Origin: Patescibacteria group bacterium
Lineage (GTDB): Bacteria; Patescibacteriota; Gracilibacteria; BD1-5; UBA6164
Length of the DNA stretch: 7,156 bases
Assembly: GCA_018623505.1 (NCBI GenBank)
Contig: JAAZVM010000021.1
Coordinates: forward strand, 1-7,156
Reading direction: 5' to 3'
Positions 6,793 through 7,156 of this stretch are shown in pieces. The position numbers and the translations under genes are program-made. Position 1 is the first letter of the stretch; every line of letters begins with the position of its first letter. The notes under the pieces are model-generated. The model saw nothing but the letters and a program-made list of their open reading frames with translations, was not told the DNA's origin and made no database searches.

Positions 6793-7156
6793 GGTTTTCT
6801 ATATTTTGTTCTATTCTATCAATAATAAGCTTATTTATATATGAGCTATCATTATCTATTATCTTTAGAAGGCTTTCCAAACTAAGAACTATAACTTCTA
6901 CATCATTTATTGATTTTACTGTTGCATTTCTTTTATCTTCATTTAGTAAAGCTATTTCTCAAAATATATCTCCAGAGCTTAATTCTGCTATTTTTTTAGC
7001 ATTTATTGATATATCAACATTTCATTTTTTGATTATATATCATTCTGAGTTTGATTCTTCTCCTTCTGAAATAATTATTTCTCCATTTTTATATTTTCTT
7101 TTTTCTGATAATTCAATTATAGAATCAACTATTTCTTTATCTATTCAAGAAAATAT
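6788..7156 (-). CDS. Cyclic nucleotide-binding domain protein (5' partial, code 25)
   Basis: 122 residues to TAA, running off the right edge. The visible part is almost one whole cNMP-binding domain (PF00027): IFSGIDKE at its start, NGEIIISEGEESNS (24-37), GYIIKKGNVDI (39-49), and a phosphate-binding cassette with FGEIALL (65-71) and R76-N-ATV (76-80). The Glu and Arg that contact the ribose and cyclic phosphate in CAP/PKA-type domains are both present (Glu67, Arg76), so ligand binding is plausible. The Gly of FGE is TGA. A C-terminal helix follows and the protein ends IEQNIENQ without a DNA-binding helix-turn-helix, so it is not a CRP-type activator with a C-terminal HTH. Any partner domain would have to be N-terminal, outside the window. 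Confidence 0.9.

Noticed and set aside
1..7156. Mycoplasma/Spiroplasma origin (TGA as Trp), suggested by low GC and DUF285 repeats
   Set aside because: TGA aligns with required glycines, conserved Trp are TGG, and prepilin and GspF genes are not expected in Mollicutes.

Overview
The window reads cleanly only if TGA is a sense codon for glycine (genetic code 25). Under the standard code every gene is broken by many TGA codons. With TGA as Gly there are seven long, continuous genes that end in TAA. TGA falls where known families require glycine: the -1 Gly of a prepilin cleavage site, the FGE motif of a cyclic-nucleotide-binding domain and the G of GE.TGK in GspF. TGG is used separately for Trp, so this is not the Mycoplasma code. 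Together with very low GC, extreme CpG scarcity (11 CpG by hand count) and no CGN arginine codon in any gene, this points to the candidate phyla Gracilibacteria (BD1-5) or Absconditabacteria (SR1). I cannot decide between the two from this window.

Layout: (1) 1-1722 (+), the C-terminal part of a large surface protein with 25-residue DUF285/BspA-like leucine-rich repeats. (2) A terminator and a promoter in 1723-1924. (3) 1925-4138 (+), a complete paralogue showing the whole architecture: a type IV prepilin N-terminus fused through a pilin-like body and a Gly-rich linker to two successive DUF285 modules. (4) A shared bidirectional terminator, 4136-4170. (5) 4168-5262 (-), a GspF/PilC-type inner-membrane platform protein. 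(6) A 100-base divergent intergenic region with two interleaved promoters and a dyad. (7) A tight (+) operon: Hsp20-family small heat-shock protein (5363-5809), a 76-residue YtxH-like membrane protein (5826-6056) and a secreted six-cysteine protein of unknown function (6056-6751). (8) A bidirectional terminator, 6756-6792. (9) 6788-7156 (-), the C-terminal part of a cyclic-nucleotide-binding-domain protein running off the window.

How they may work together: the two pilin-DUF285 proteins look like pseudopilin-anchored adhesins or recognition proteins. They would be processed by prepilin peptidase and assembled or exported by a type IV pilus-like machine, of which the neighbouring GspF is a plausible platform. 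The paralogues share near-identical blocks separated by divergent ones, and one carries an internal duplication of the whole DUF285 module, suggesting a family that diversifies by recombination. Members of these phyla that have been studied live attached to other bacteria, so a role in partner attachment is attractive but is inference. The Hsp20 operon looks like a separate stress or envelope unit.
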